Of a DNA stretch of 64,000 bases, positions 27,234-40,265 are shown one piece after another. The first letter of the stretch is position 1. The number at the start of each line of letters is the position of its first letter. A program made the translations under genes and the position numbers. The notes beneath the pieces were generated by a model. The model ran no database searches. It saw nothing but the letters and a program-made list of their open reading frames with translations, and was not told where the DNA came from. The DNA comes from Petrolisthes cinctipes (lineage: Eukaryota > Arthropoda > Malacostraca > Decapoda > Porcellanidae), in the NCBI GenBank assembly GCA_033782935.1, contig JAWQEG010002467.1:1-64000 (forward strand), read 5' to 3'.

Positions 27234-27769
27234 CTATAATAATGTCAGAAAAGTATTAAAATTAAGGTCACTTTTCTAGTCTGTCTGTGGTCTGTCCACA
27301 TGTCACACAGTGTTGCCAGGTCCCAGGTGACAGATTTGCTTAACGAAATTTCCTCAACTTCAATATAAAAACTTCCCTTTTTACCTCAATAATTCCCTGT
27401 TTACTCTTGAAGATAGTCGTATCGTATTGTAACGTCTCTGTAGGAGGTTACTACCTGGGGGTGCACCAAACTCACAAGGAATTACACCGGGTTTATTGGG
27501 TATGTCTATACAGGGTGTTGTATGGTGTGGTACACTCTTTTCTCTAGACTCTAGGGAGCCGGGGTTAAGGTAAGTGTGGATAGCGAGCACTAGAGTAGGC
27601 TGGGCCTCTGCCCGCTGGACAGGTACGGTGGCTGCAGGTAGGTGCTACGGCAAGCAGGTATGTGTACTGCAGGAGGCAGGTAGTAGTGATGGGCACTGGG
27701 CAGGTAGCGGCGTTGGTAACCGAGGCCAGGTGAGCAGCAGGCAGGTAGCGGTGGGCGCCTGCTGGGCCG

Positions 27770-28661
27770 TAGGGCCCCCTTTCCCAACCCTGGGATCGCG
27801 ACCCCCAATGGGGTCACCAAGCATTTTTTCTGGGGTCGCCAAGCACTCACAAGTCTCTCAAAACATAAAAAAATATTAATTCCCCATTATGAGATGTTTT
27901 CAGCATATGCTATATTTGTATGTTGTCATAATTTAAGCTAAGCTAAGTGAGGAGTTTGAGAAGTATATTCCGGATGAATAAGAGTTGCATGACAAATACA
28001 AATGGGTGCCCAGACCCTTCGATGTTGACCTCGAAGACCTTTCAGACGAAGAATCTTCCATTCAAAAACTGCAAGAGGAGCTCATCGAGGTGCAACATGA
28101 TGAAACTCTCCGCTTCAACTTTCAGCAACAATCACTAGGCGTGTTCCGGACTGCTGAGAAGGAGAAGCCAGTCCTTGGAAGGGAGGCTGAGAAAGTGTTG
28201 TTGCAGTTCGCTACAACCTATTTGTGTGAATCAGGGTTTGCATCCCTAGCTGCCATCAAAACAAAAAGCAGAAATCGGTTGCAGCCTGAACATGATTTAA
28301 GAGTAGCACTTTCTACGATTGAGCCACGAATGGACAAATTTACCAGTAAATTCCAGCCCCAAGGCTCCCATTAATATGTGGAATGTATCACAAATTTTTC
28401 TGATGAAAATGTTCATATTAAGTGAATTAAATTTAATCATGTTTATGTTGTCTCTTTTTTTTCAGCCTTACAGCACCTCTTACAAGAAAATTATACTTGT
28501 TCTTTGGTTTTACAGCCTACAGTCAGTAATATAGTAACATGCAACACATACATTATAATTATTATATAGTTATATATATACACTGCATAAAACCAGTGGG
28601 GTCGCGGTTATGGCTGGAGGAGCATGATTGGGGTCACCTGCTAAAAAGGTTGGGAACCCTA
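27770..28661 (+). mobile_element. Decayed hAT transposon fragment
   Basis: The left end TAGGGCCCCCTTTCCCAACC resembles the reverse complement of the right end GGTTGGGAACCCTA. Both ends carry GGGGTCACC and GGGGTCGC motifs, which are typical of a widespread animal hAT group. The flanks GCTGGGCCG and GCTGCCGT may be an imperfect 8-base target duplication. Inside is a remnant transposase C-terminus (27985-28374). At about 0.9 kb it is internally deleted and cannot move by itself. Confidence 0.72.
27985..28374 (+). pseudogene. hAT transposase C-terminal (dimerisation) fragment
   Basis: A 129-codon open frame. It ends with LLQFATTYLCESGFASLAAI, KTKSRNRLQPEHDLRVALS and a short TAA-terminated tail, the hAT-family C-terminal dimerisation motif seen in ZBED5/FAM200-like domesticated proteins. 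The catalytic region and zinc finger are missing. Its ATG is probably incidental. It lies upstream of JMJD7 and points the opposite way. Confidence 0.75.
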
Positions 28662-28816
28662 GCTGCCGTAGGGTATAGCAGCAGGCGGGTGAGGAGCAGC
28701 AGCAGGCAGGTGTGCAGTAGCAGCAGGCAGGAGAGCTGTGAACTGCTAGTAGGCTGTAGAGAGCAGCAGGCAGGCTGAAACTGGAGCGTAGTGGGCTGGA
28801 GCGGACAGGAGGTGGT

Positions 28817-29095
28817 GTGTCCAGCTGGAGCTGCTGCCTGACAGTGCCTGTGAGTGACCCATTGAGAAGAAGAAGATTTAGGGCTTTATGCCTATCGACT
28901 CATATGGTGTTGGTCATTAAGGCAGTCAGTCTTGTTACATCAACACATCTTCCCCCAGCCTACAAGGTTGCTATCCTTGCTCTTACAGCCGGGTACCTAC
29001 TTACTGCTAGGTGAACAGGGACATAGGGGTCTGAGAAAATTGTCCAACAATTCCACTGACCTGGGAATCCCATTGAGTGGGTTAATGGCTTTTAT
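28817..29095 (+). mobile_element. Possible SINE-like remnant
   Basis: GGGTACCTACTTACTGCTAG-GTGAACAGGGACATA, then GTCCAACAATTCCACTGACC and GGGAATC, resemble the tRNA-derived repeats common in decapod genomes, in which GGTGAACAGGGGC precedes an inverted B box. Here the B box has decayed. Identification is from memory of the pattern, not an alignment. Confidence 0.45.
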
Positions 29096-30166
29096 ACCGT
29101 CTGGCGCGAGGTGAGGCTGCGCGCGCAAATGTCTAGCAAAATCGAGACATTTTTCACATACGTATCTGGAATTTTCTAGATCTAGGGAAAATTCTCCCTG
29201 GCTGGTTATGTTGACACTGATGATACTCTTTCTATTATTATTCTAATATTTTGTTAATTACAGGATGAACCAACACTTTTTTCATGTTCTGGGTGTTATT
29301 TTATGTCACTAACTAGATAATAATAAGGATAAAATAAGATAAAAACAGAATAAAATGATAAAATAAAGCAATTACCTAAGATCAGTAGAGGGCAGAGAGA
29401 GGCGCCGTTGAAAATATATGTATTACATGTTGTTTGTATCCGGCATCAACCATCATAACAAACATCACCTTTTAATTAATTACAGGAGTAATAAGTATTA
29501 TGTATAGATTTAGAGTATTTAGTGCTATTATTATTATTATTCTGGTTGTTAATTAAGGAGGAGTTACGTTATGTTATGTTATTTTTCATGGTTATTTAAG
29601 AAGGCGTTACGTTATGTTGTTATTATTTATGATTGTTAAAGTGTTAATATGCTATGTTATACAGTTCTTCAGGGTTGTTAAGAAGGCGTTACTTTATGTT
29701 ATTCTTCATTATTGTTAAGAAGGCGTATTGTTATTTATATTTCATGTTATATACAGTAAATACATAAAACCGGGATTTGGTCGTCGAGTATTAGCAGGAG
29801 ACTAGGTTAGGTTAGGTCAGGCCAGGGTAATATTCAAGCGTTTATCCATAATGTCTTTTTGACTTTAGATTTTCAGAATGCAATGTTTTATAGTATGTTT
29901 TTAATGAATCTGTTGTTCACATCCATCTCAAATGAGTGTATTTGGGGATATCCCCCTCCCCTAACCCAATATCCGAAAACACTCATTTTCGCCAGATGTG
30001 AACTACAGATCTGTCTGAAAAAATACTATAACGCATTAAATAGAATTAAGTAGACCTCACCTGACCTAACCTAACCTAATCAGGACCGCAGCAAACTACC
30101 GGGACCTAACCATGGCAGACTACCGGTGGTTTACCTAAGCAGTCTACCGGGACGATGTAAACACTC

Positions 30167-30440
30167 GGTGGCCATCTTGAATTGGTATTACGGTACTTTT
30201 ATATTCGAGATTGGCGGTAAATACAGGCCTTATTACATGTGGGGCAGTTCACTGACATCAGTTATACTCGGTGGACCCGTTAAAAGTCTAAACTGACTTA
30301 GATATTTTCAAAACAGTACTGAAGAATACGTTCGGGGACAGACAGACACCAGGTACAAAGGAAAGCCATTGTAATCAAGCACACTGATTGGCTGTTGAAA
30401 TTGAGGCACATTAATCAAGCATGGTGATTGGCTGTACACA
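30167..30440 (-). promoter_or_regulatory. Candidate JMJD7 promoter (two CCAAT boxes and a YY1-type motif)
   Basis: Read on the minus strand, CAGCCAATCA-type CCAAT boxes lie at 30427-30431 and 30387-30391. CAAGATGGCCACC, a YY1-type element usually found just downstream of start sites, follows at 30179-30167. The order and spacing (about 210 bases from the nearer box) suggest transcription toward JMJD7, starting near 30180-30300 and splicing to the exon at 27233. The assignment is an inference. Confidence 0.4.
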
Positions 30441-30599
30441 CCTCGGATTTAGGAAAATTGAATCAATTTAGGGTAGTTGTATTATAAAAGCTATGCATTT
30501 GCGACGGAAATAACCTATGAGGAAATGACGTACATGTATTAAGAAATGTGTTTGACAGAAAAGAAGTGATGGTAATGATTATGGACAAACGCTTGAATA

Positions 30600-30985
30600 A
30601 TACCCAGGTCATATCAGGTTGGGTTAAGTTAGGTCAGGTCAGATCAGATTGGTTTAGGTTAGGTCAGGTCAGATCAGATTTGAGTTAGGTTAGCTCAGGT
30701 CAGATCAGATTAGGTGAGGTTAGGTCAGGTCAGATTGGGTTAGGTTAGGTCAGATCAGATTGGGTTACGTTAGGTCAGGTCAGATCAGATTGGGTTATGT
30801 TAGGACATGTCAGATCAGATTGGGTTATGTTAGGTCAGATCAGATTGGATTAGGTTAGCTCAGGTCAGATCAGATTGGGTTAGATTAGGTCAGATCAGAT
30901 TGGGTTAGATTAAGTCAGATCAGATTGGGTTAGGTTAGGTTCTGTCAGGTCAGGTTAGTTTAGGTCAGATCGGGTCAAATTCAGA
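30600..30985. repeat. GGTTAGGTCAGATCAGATT minisatellite
   Basis: About a dozen units of a 25-33-base repeat built from GGGTTAGGTTAGGTCAGGTC and AGATCAGATT. It contains TTAGGTTAGG words similar to arthropod telomere repeats. Confidence 0.9.
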
Positions 30986-31049
30986 TACCTTCAGTTACAA
31001 TAATTATGAATACTTTTTGGGGAGCCATGTAAAAAAGAAGGAAAAAAAC

Positions 31050-31270
31050 CGAATAATAATGTACAATAGAAATTTGTTCCCAAGATGCTGAAGAATATAC
31101 TAGAGATGTCGTTAAACTAATATACAAATTTTTTCCCCAGGATGCTGAAGAATATATGAGAGGATTTAACTTTACTATCGGACAATACACAATCATAATT
31201 AACCAATATTATTTTCTCGAGATATCATTAAACTGATATACATATTTTTCCAAGGTTGCTGAACAAAATA
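31050..31270. repeat. Tandem duplication immediately upstream of mRpL10
   Basis: AATTTGTTCCCAAGATGCTG, AATTTTTTCCCCAGGATGCTG and ATATTTTTCCAAGGTTGCTG are three diverged copies, with GAGATGTCGTTAAACTAATA and GAGATATCATTAAACTGATA between them. The last copy ends about 20 bases before the mRpL10 start codon, so the repeat probably contributes to its promoter or 5' UTR. Confidence 0.7.
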
Positions 31271-31283
31271 AGAGAGAAACACG

Positions 31284-33697
31284 ATGTCATTATCACTGAG
31301 CGGCCATCTGCTACGTGGAGTAAAGACGCCCCTCGTACAAACCGTCCGACACAGAACTCCCAACCTCCGCAAGCCAGCCATCCCTCACTGGAGTAGGGCC
31401 GTGGTGCTCAAGCTGACGATACCCACGTACAGAGAGCCGAATGAGGGCAAACATCCCATAGATCTCTGTGACAAGAAACTAAAGGCTGCGCAGAAACAAA
31501 TCAAAGTGGTAAAGTAAAATTTGGTCTCCCTGTTGGAGATTAAGTAGATAAAATATATTTTTTTCTTTTGTTGGAGGAGTCTTTGCGTATGTTAATCTAT
31601 TCATAATGTTGGTTTTAGTATGTAATCTGACATAGTGATGAATTGTATAGAATAAAGTTCTTCATGTTTTACTGTATTTTGAGAGGCACCGAATTCTTAC
31701 CTAGAGAAACAATTGTGTTCAAGCATTAGTAGTGTACAAATACAATGTTTATTTGTGTATTTCTTTTTCAGGAAAATCCCTTTGAAACAATTGTCGCCAA
31801 AGAAATTTATGAACAAATCTGTGGTGCCAAATTGGTGGCTATATTTCATGGACTTCCAATGACTCAAGCACGGTTGTTTGCAGCGAGGGTACAACTATAT
31901 AAAATGGGACTCACCTATGTGTATCACAATACAAATGTAAGTTTAATTACAAAAATATGGCAATGGAGGAAGAATCAAGATAGTTATTACAATAAATCTG
32001 TTTTTCATTATGATATTACTGTACATAATTTTCTCACCTTTTAGTACGATATTGTATTCGACATGAAACATGTTGCTAAGAGAGTGTCGTATGTCCACAA
32101 AATGAAAGTGGCATGATGGCTCAAGAACAGATATCGGTTATAGCTTTTTTATTATTACAGATATTTTGGCCCCTGATCAGTTACCGTAGTATCGGGACAC
32201 CTTTTTATTATTTTCTTATATATACCAGGCCTTCATCTCCACACTCAATAAATATAGATACACTTGTGAGCATTACAGTGACTGAAGTTTTAGATTCTAT
32301 AATTGATTGCCACCAGAAAATTTGTCATTAAAAACCTCCATTCTTTGAGGATTAATGTAATTCTTCCCTCTCAGTTTCATCCATATTCAGACATTGTCAT
32401 TATTAGGTTCAGTGAACAAAATATTCTTTTAAAAAATTCTGCTTTCAGATGATGAGGATTGCGGTCTCTGGTACGAGACATGAGGCCATGCTGAAGCTTT
32501 ATCAAAAGGACACTCTTATGTTTGTGGGTGATAATCCTGATGTAGCTAAAGTAAGTAACAGTTGAGTAATGGAAAAATAAGTTCACTTGTAATGAAACAT
32601 GTGACATAATGCTCTATGATATGTAACTATTCCAGTCAAAAGTTTAATTCTACTCCGAGTGGTGAGTCCACTTGATGCTGCACTCTTAGGGCGATTGAGT
32701 ATTGTGCAATATACAGGGAGTGACTACATAGGAATAGAAGAAACTACACCTCTCTCATTCATTGTTTATCAATCTAGGCTATCTCCCCCACCATCCACAC
32801 AGAAACATGTTAAATTCTGGGTTCAGGTTTTAGTTATAACTGAATATTTAAACATCAATGTGGGGATAATACACAACTGTTAAAACATACAGACTAGCAG
32901 GTTATCTAAATTATTCTTTCAAACTGTATAAATCGAACCAGTGTATGAGCCAGGTAGACTTAAACCTTGAAACAATACAAAGAGTTACTATATCCTAATA
33001 TGATTTTTTATATTTCAGTTATTAAAGTTAGAGAAGAAAATATCTGGAATGGTGCTTCTAGGAGCAGTTGTGGATAACAGACTAATGAGCCTAGCCGACC
33101 TGAAACAGTATGCTGCATTGCCGTCCCTGGGAGTGATGCAGGCTCAACTCGTCCACACACTTGGTTCTACTGCACAACGCATCTCACAGAACTTGGTGGC
33201 ACATCAGGTTTGTAGCATGATTTTGTGTGTTGCATTGTTAATACTAGTGACACAACACAATATATTACTAATTATTGTATCTGCAGAATATTTACTAACA
33301 GCAGAAAAGAGATGATACAGTACACTGACTGCACAAGTAGATAGTCAAGTTAGCTTAACCAACTGAATGCTGAAGTTATAAACATATTTGTACCTACCTG
33401 GTATATTCTCACAGTATTTTTTGTTACCTTGGAGTGACAGTAAAATAATCAAGACGGCAATGTAGTCCCGCAAAATATCTGGTACAGTGAAAAGATTAGA
33501 TATTAGAATATATGTGAACTCTAATTAGTTTTTATTGCTTTTATATATTGATGGTAGTGAGTTATGCTTTAGAGTACATATAGCAGTCTATTCTGAATAT
33601 TTTGTTAACTAAATTTCATGTTTTTTTCACACAGATGGAACTGACATCATCTTTAACTCGTCATATAGAAGACAAAGCCAATGAAAAAGAAGATTGA
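31284..33697 (+). CDS. mRpL10: Mitochondrial large-subunit ribosomal protein uL10m
   Basis: Five exons, all phase 0 and GT-AG: 31284-31508, 31772-31936, 32449-32550, 33019-33207 and 33635-33697 (TGA). They give 247 residues; animal homologues are about 250-260. The N-terminus (SLSLSGHLLRGVKTPLVQTV) is basic and suits a mitochondrial targeting peptide. Conserved stretches are NPFETIVAKEIYEQICGAKL, MTQARLFAARVQLYKMGLT, YQKDTLMFVGDNPDVAK and ISGMVLLGAVVDNRLMSLAD followed by LKQYAALPSLGVMQAQLV. It forms the base of the ribosomal stalk in mitochondria. Nuclear-encoded, single promoter just upstream. Confidence 0.92.
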
Positions 33698-35089
33698 CTT
33701 TGCACATTTCCTCCACAAATCCATGCAAGTAAAATTTAGTGAAGTGCCAGCAAGCATCTTTTTGTAAACATTGTATATTTCTCATTATTTAAAATCGGAT
33801 ACATGTACTATACATACCTTGTTTTTATTTACCATCATCTTAAATGCTTCAGGTTGCAATGACCACTACTGAACTATTCACACAGAATTTGGTCATCTGA
33901 ACAGTTCCCACCAACTTTACTAAATGTGGCCCAGACATTACAAATCAGTCGCTGTACTATCCAGTCACACAATAACAACACTTGGCTACAATGAGCTCAC
34001 CAGGGATCTATTCTGAATAGTCTGGAAGTGAGAAAAATTGATAGGATTAGCTCATATTATGACTAGAGGGACAGTTTGAGGGAGGCAAGGTTGAGTTGGT
34101 GGTGGGGGGGGGGGGCATGTACAGACTAAGGAGGGATGAGGGGTAGAGTATATTGGGAAAAGAATGCCAAACTGGAGATTTGAAAGGTCGAAGTGGAGGC
34201 TTATTTTATTTTATGGCTGCATCACTCCTTGATAAGAGAAAAAAAAGATTTACAGGTCTGTATTTTAAGAAGATAATTCATGTAACATTAAAATTAGTGA
34301 TATTACCCACCTGTCGGTCATCCAAGTTCTTATGGGTGAAACTATTCAATTCAATACAACTGTAATGGAAAAACTAAAACCAGTCCATATCAGGAATATG
34401 GCACTAATGAATGAAACAAGATTCGGGCAAAAAAGAAACTTAAAGAAGCTATTGAGGACAGAAATTATTTCTATCCAAAACTGCAAGCTTTATTAGATGG
34501 GGAACATCCGTTATATAAATCAAACGCAGAATTGTAGAATTGTACAGTACTGTACTTGTATATTTCTTATATTTCTTTATTTTATATGTCCCACCACTGG
34601 GTATAGGCTTATATATTCAATCACATATACAGTATTTACATCAATTTTTTATGCTAATCAGGTAAATGACTTGAGATGAAAGATATTATTGGCCATTTGC
34701 AAATAGTGGCTGCTAACTCCTTCAAACTGTACCAAGATACAGACTACTGTACATCCATATACAGTATGTGATCTGTTTTCAGCCAGTTTGAAAGATTCTT
34801 TAGCCTTTAAATTCATCAATAACATCTCATCTCCTTACAGGAACTTAACAGATGAAACTTCGGTTATCTTGATGGCACATACAAGCCTCCCAGTGAACTT
34901 ACTTCCCCTACAACTTTGATCTTCCTCTCTATGCAATTTTTCTGTACTTTCTTTTGCTGTTGAGACTAAAGACCTAAGGTTCATACTGTTAGCATGATCT
35001 ATTATGCTGTTGGGCTCCACAGATGATAACAATTGAAAAGATGAAATGAGAAAAAAGAAAAAAATGGGAATCAATGGTTTACAGCTGTA

Positions 35090-35698
35090 GTCAACCACAA
35101 GGAAACTGACGTCTAAGGTGGGACAACAGGCAGGGATCTCACCCCAAGCAGCATTGCCACATCAGGCTTTCCAACCCACATTACTCTAACATATACCACA
35201 CCATGTGGCAGCGTTGCCATCCGGCGTTGTACTGTATACACGCTGAGTGCGAGGTCAGTAAGGTCATTTCTTCTAAGGCCACCACCATGGAAGGTACACA
35301 CACACACACACTGTGTGTACAATCTTCATTTTATTATGCAGAGGGAAAGACACACATACAATTTCATACATTAAGAAAATTATCACCACGGAAGAAATAG
35401 TCACACCTTCCGAAATCCTATCACATCTTCCCTTCGTACACGCACACACTGTGTACACAATGTTGAATTTACTATGCAGAGGTACAGAAACATAAAAGAT
35501 TAATACACATAGACACACAATGCATAGGGGCAGACACATAAAATACAGATAAAGAGAGAGGAAAGGAGGGAGAGAGGAGATTCAGGTGAGAGAACGCAAA
35601 TCTCATTCTGACAGACCACAACCATATGTGGCAACGCTGCTTGGAGGGAGATCCCCACCTATCGCCCCACCTTAGACGCCAGTTTCCTTGTGGTTGAC
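35090..35698. mobile_element. TA-flanked 609-base element with ~34-base inverted repeats
   Basis: The left end GTCAACCACAAGGAAACTGA (continuing CGTCTAAGGTGGG) pairs with the right end CCCACCTTAGACG then CCAGTTTCCTTGTGGTTGAC, with one mismatch. TA flanks both sides (35088-35089 and 35699-35700). Further in, GCAGCATTGCCACAT and ATGTGGCAACGCTGC also pair. The middle has an internal duplication around ACACACTGTGTGTACAAT and a TATGCAGAGG module. No transposase is encoded. Confidence 0.8.
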
Positions 35699-37860
35699 TA
35701 TAGTAGTGAAAACTACAAAATGCCATAATGATCACTGCAAATTATTGTAACTTAAATACCTGACTGCACAACTTTGATTACACTAACATAATCTAGTCAC
35801 AAACTGCAGAGCACCTTGCAAACAGATGATGAAATTATTATATACCGTCCTGTATTTCTAAATATTGCAACTTGCTATCTCCATATTACACATTCATGTA
35901 CCAGTTTGATTTCTCTATATTGCAGATTAACTAAGAGATAAGGATATTACACACTAAACTAGGCTGACATATATCCGAGGTGCTTCAGAGATGAGTAACT
36001 TGCTGTTTCATATTTGCCTAAACTGTGGTAAAAATATTTCATGTTTGGTAAGTGCTAACTGTTCAGTTACCCAATTTATGAGTGGCAAGGATGAATGCCA
36101 TAACCCAAACAATTGAAGGAGCCCTCAATTAAATGAAAAGTTAAATGAAGATAATTGATCCTCACTTACACTTGCATTTAAACTCTCTCTATTATACTAA
36201 TTATTACATATATAAAATTAAGAAAATTACATTTCATTACAATCTTAATGAAGATATATACAGTATAAACTCCACTTCACACTGACTTTCAGGCAATTTT
36301 CATATAATCTATAGATTCACAAATTTATGATGTACTACTGACTGTACTGTATAATATTTGGCACAGTGTCATAATAATTATTATCATAATACAGTTCTCT
36401 CCTGCATTAGGCAATTTACTACATTCACAGGAATGTAAATTTCAACCAATTTACTCAGAATGTTTGTCTTCCATCTCAGGTTCTGATCCAGCTGGTTTTT
36501 TTTTTTAAATAGAGACAAGAAATAAAGCAACATATATAAGCAAGATCAATTAATACAGACAGAATATGCAAGAATTTGCAGGACAACAGATTATTGTTCT
36601 GTAATGTGATTAGTGTCAATGATTATTAAAATATATAGATATGACATAAAGCAACATCAAAAATACATATTACGTAGAAATGAACAAAGAATCTAATTTT
36701 TTGGGATATAATCAGTACTTGTGACTTTCATTGCAACAGAAATGGTAGATGCATTGAAATGGACCAAAGAAAGAGAAATGTGTTGGCACTCTCAGGCTCA
36801 ATGAACACACAATGAACACAGTGTTTGCCATATTTTGTGGTAAAATTAATCAATTCCCTAAGCTTCATATTTCATTAAATTTTAATATAAAGTTCATTGA
36901 TATCAGTCTGAAAGTGTTAATATCATTGGCAGAGGAATAAATATATGAAGAGAGATAAGGAGTGATAATGTTGTCCTTCCATCTCCAGGTGTCCTATATA
37001 AGTCCAAAGAAGCTTAAGGGAAAATTTGGTTAGTTGTCAATTATTCCAATAAAATGTTAGGTGCAGGTTAGAGATAACACATGGAATGTTAATTGCACTC
37101 ACTTTAATGGTTACCCTTACTGTCCAGAACTGTTCCCATTAACAAAGTAAATTGACAGTTGTAAGAAGATATGAGAAATAAGAGATTATGGTCTAGACAG
37201 AAATTCCTTGCTATTCATTGGCATCATCATCATCAATACCCTATTTCCCTTTTTTCAAGAGGTATAGAAGCTCTAGCACCAGTGCAGGACCCCTGATAGG
37301 CAAGGGATCCAGCTCTGAGGCTATTTGAGCCATTGGCATTTATTGAAAACATGGCAAGATACTGCACCTTCTTTTCATTGCTGAATCTTTCATCCACATT
37401 ATCACAACACAAGTAAGGTGACACACTTCCCTTTCATGTAAAAATAATGCTGAACTTAATCTATAAATTGTAAATAGCATTTATTTAGGTATAAAAATGT
37501 ATCTAGTACTGTATCAGCCAACATTTACTTCCCTACAAAAGAAAATGTAGTCCTGTAAATACTGTAGCACTTAATAAAAGTGCCTTGGCAGCAGTAGAAT
37601 CATGTCTAGTAAGGATTGAATCTTCACTCCACTGAATTGCATATAATAATACTTTATAAAGTATACCCATGAATAGCAAGGTATTAATGTATTTGTACAT
37701 TTGTACACTAAAGATCACATTCCCAACCATCCACAATGAGAATTTTAATCATGTGGTTTGAAGAAATAATGCTGCTGAAAGAAATTTAAATCCATCCAAG
37801 CCAGGGTGACTGGGTAAGTAACTCAAACTTAGGTTGCAGGTGGTTGTTATCCATTCCCAC

Positions 37861-38095
37861 ACATGTACAGACACCAGCACTGCCACGTGGTACAGGGACT
37901 CACATGTTTAAGAGATTTAAGTGATTCAGTTCCTTAAGCAACAAAGTTCACTTCATGTGCTAGTGTATCGAGGATACTCCATCTCGCACACATGGATTGT
38001 TTCGAGATAAATAAGCACAGTGGTGCTACATCTCTGAATATGTGTGAGCCCCTGTACCACGCGGCAGTGCTGGCGAGTGTACATGCGATGATAAG
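37861..38095. mobile_element. ~235-base MITE with ~40-base inverted repeats
   Basis: The left arm has ACATGTACAGACACCAGCAC, then TGCCACGTGGTACAGGGACT and CACA. The right arm, reverse complemented, has CATGTACACTCGCCAGCACT, then GCCGCGTGGTACAGGGGCTC and ACA. Target duplication unclear. Confidence 0.7.
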
Positions 38096-40233
38096 CAGAA
38101 GGAAGTGACTTGGTAAAGGATTTAGAGATAGAATTAACAAGATTATGAATCCAACTGTTTTAGTGACTCACTCAATATGTACTGTACATAGTTGGGGTGC
38201 ATTGTGTGTACAAAATGTACTGCAATTAATTGTGAAAGAGGTAACTGTCAAGGAGAAATGCACTGTGTCAGACAAGTGATGTGTCAAACAATGTTGTGGA
38301 TCTAGATTAAAATACCGCTTCAGGAGAAGCCATTAATATCCCTGCTCAGTTTGATAAGCAAGTATGCACATCTGTGTGTGTGCGTATATAGCCTCCTGTA
38401 CATCTCGAAGCCTATCGATCAATTCATCCTCAAATTATAACATTATCATTACACGCATACCAACAGCTGTATTATTTATCTTTAAAATACAAGTGCTTTT
38501 CCTCAGCTGAATATTGTAAAAGGGGCTTACATCTGCAATATTAACTTCACTATAGACATTTTTATATACAAAGATGATCAAGGCTTTAGGTACATGAGCA
38601 GTATGACTGAATGGTTCCTGTAAGTATTCAAACCACTGAAGCTATCAAAAGAGGCATTTAGACCAGTGAGGTATGGGTCAAAATGGTGATACTGATGATG
38701 CTTGACCAATGCTATAACTAGAACCAATGACAATAATTCATCACTAATAACAGCTTCTCCTTAAGTGGTTATATTATTTATGTTTGGTCCATCTGATGTC
38801 AGTCACAATAATTCCAGCTGTGGCAGTCAATATTGGAAATAATAATAGTTATTTTGATACAAGCTTACATAGTGACAGGCTAATAAACAGCAAAATATAA
38901 AATAAATGTGTTTTAACTATAACAAATGAACTGATACACATGTTAACAGTAGCTAAAAATGCTTTAATATATTATGATTTACTTGAAAAAATGTAGACTG
39001 CAATATACAACTAATACATTTTAAAATAAATTACCATTAGACATTATTATACCACTAAAATGTTCATAAAAATCACATAAAGTAACAAGCTGGTATGGTA
39101 ATCAAACTACATTTTGCACAAAAAAAAAAAAAAAAAGACGACAACATTGGTTACAACATACAAGTCCACAAATCAATTATATTGAATTGAGAATTCAGAT
39201 TTGCATATTCTTACATTCCTTCACTTTACAATATACTGTAGGTTTTGCACAGTCACAGACAAAAGTATGTACCATCCACTACCTTGAAACTGTCATGCAT
39301 ATAATTTTTGAAAGCTCTGTAACGCATACATGTCAACTTATACATATATGCATAAGCACATATATACACATTAATTTACCTCATAAACATACTCAATTAA
39401 TATATCAGAGAGTTACCATACCATGGAGCTGAAATATTTGCACAAAACTGTACATTGCTGAAGTGTGGAACAATTTTTTCTGCAGGTTTGTAGAAATCGC
39501 ACTGACAGAGCTGGAATTCTAATGCATGTTGGCTGAAGATGGCTACATGTTTCAGAAGTAGGTTTGCCATCATGCTAGTGTGTGGTTGAACACTTAATTA
39601 ATTCGCCTGTAATAGTTAACAGGGGTTATATGGGGCTCCTTGTATGTGTACTGTTGTGTAGCAAGAGTAAGCTGCTTCTCAAATGAGAAGGATTCTCATA
39701 CTTGGTTGGCTCCAAAAACCTCACTAGCTTATGAACCATCTCGGCTGATGACCATACCAGGTGTGGGAAGTTGTCTTAGCAAGCCACAAGGCAGGAAAAC
39801 TGAACTCAAAGTAAGCAAAGACTGAAGCAATAGAACTGGCAGATAAACTAAACAGATCAGTGGCAGGGATGGTGTAACAGCAGAGGGCAAACTCAGCACT
39901 CGGGAGCATCCAACCAGCAAAGAAAAAGCATGGACAAACAAGTAAAAAATTCATGATCGCCACAAGCACAGAATAGCATATAGAAGATCATTCAGCTAAT
40001 TGGGGGCTACATAATTATATTTCCATAATGGGTCACAAAATTATAAGCCCAGGTTATACTGTAACAATGAATTTATTGGCACATTTTAAGACGAATCAGC
40101 AGCTTCCCTTTCATATATGTCACAGGCTCCTTCAGGATGTGAGGCATGTAACAGTGCTTAGACACCATGCAATCAAGTTCAAGCTCTGTCATTATTTCTT
40201 CTCAAACCAACTGCCAGGGCACACCCCATGGAC

Positions 40234-40265
<32 letters not shown>

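Noticed and set aside
32045..32116. Alternative terminal exon for mRpL10 (YDIVFDMKHVAKRV...) after TTTTAG
   Set aside because: The exon at 32449 continues the conserved protein in phase; this one ends at once in TGA and matches nothing in the family.
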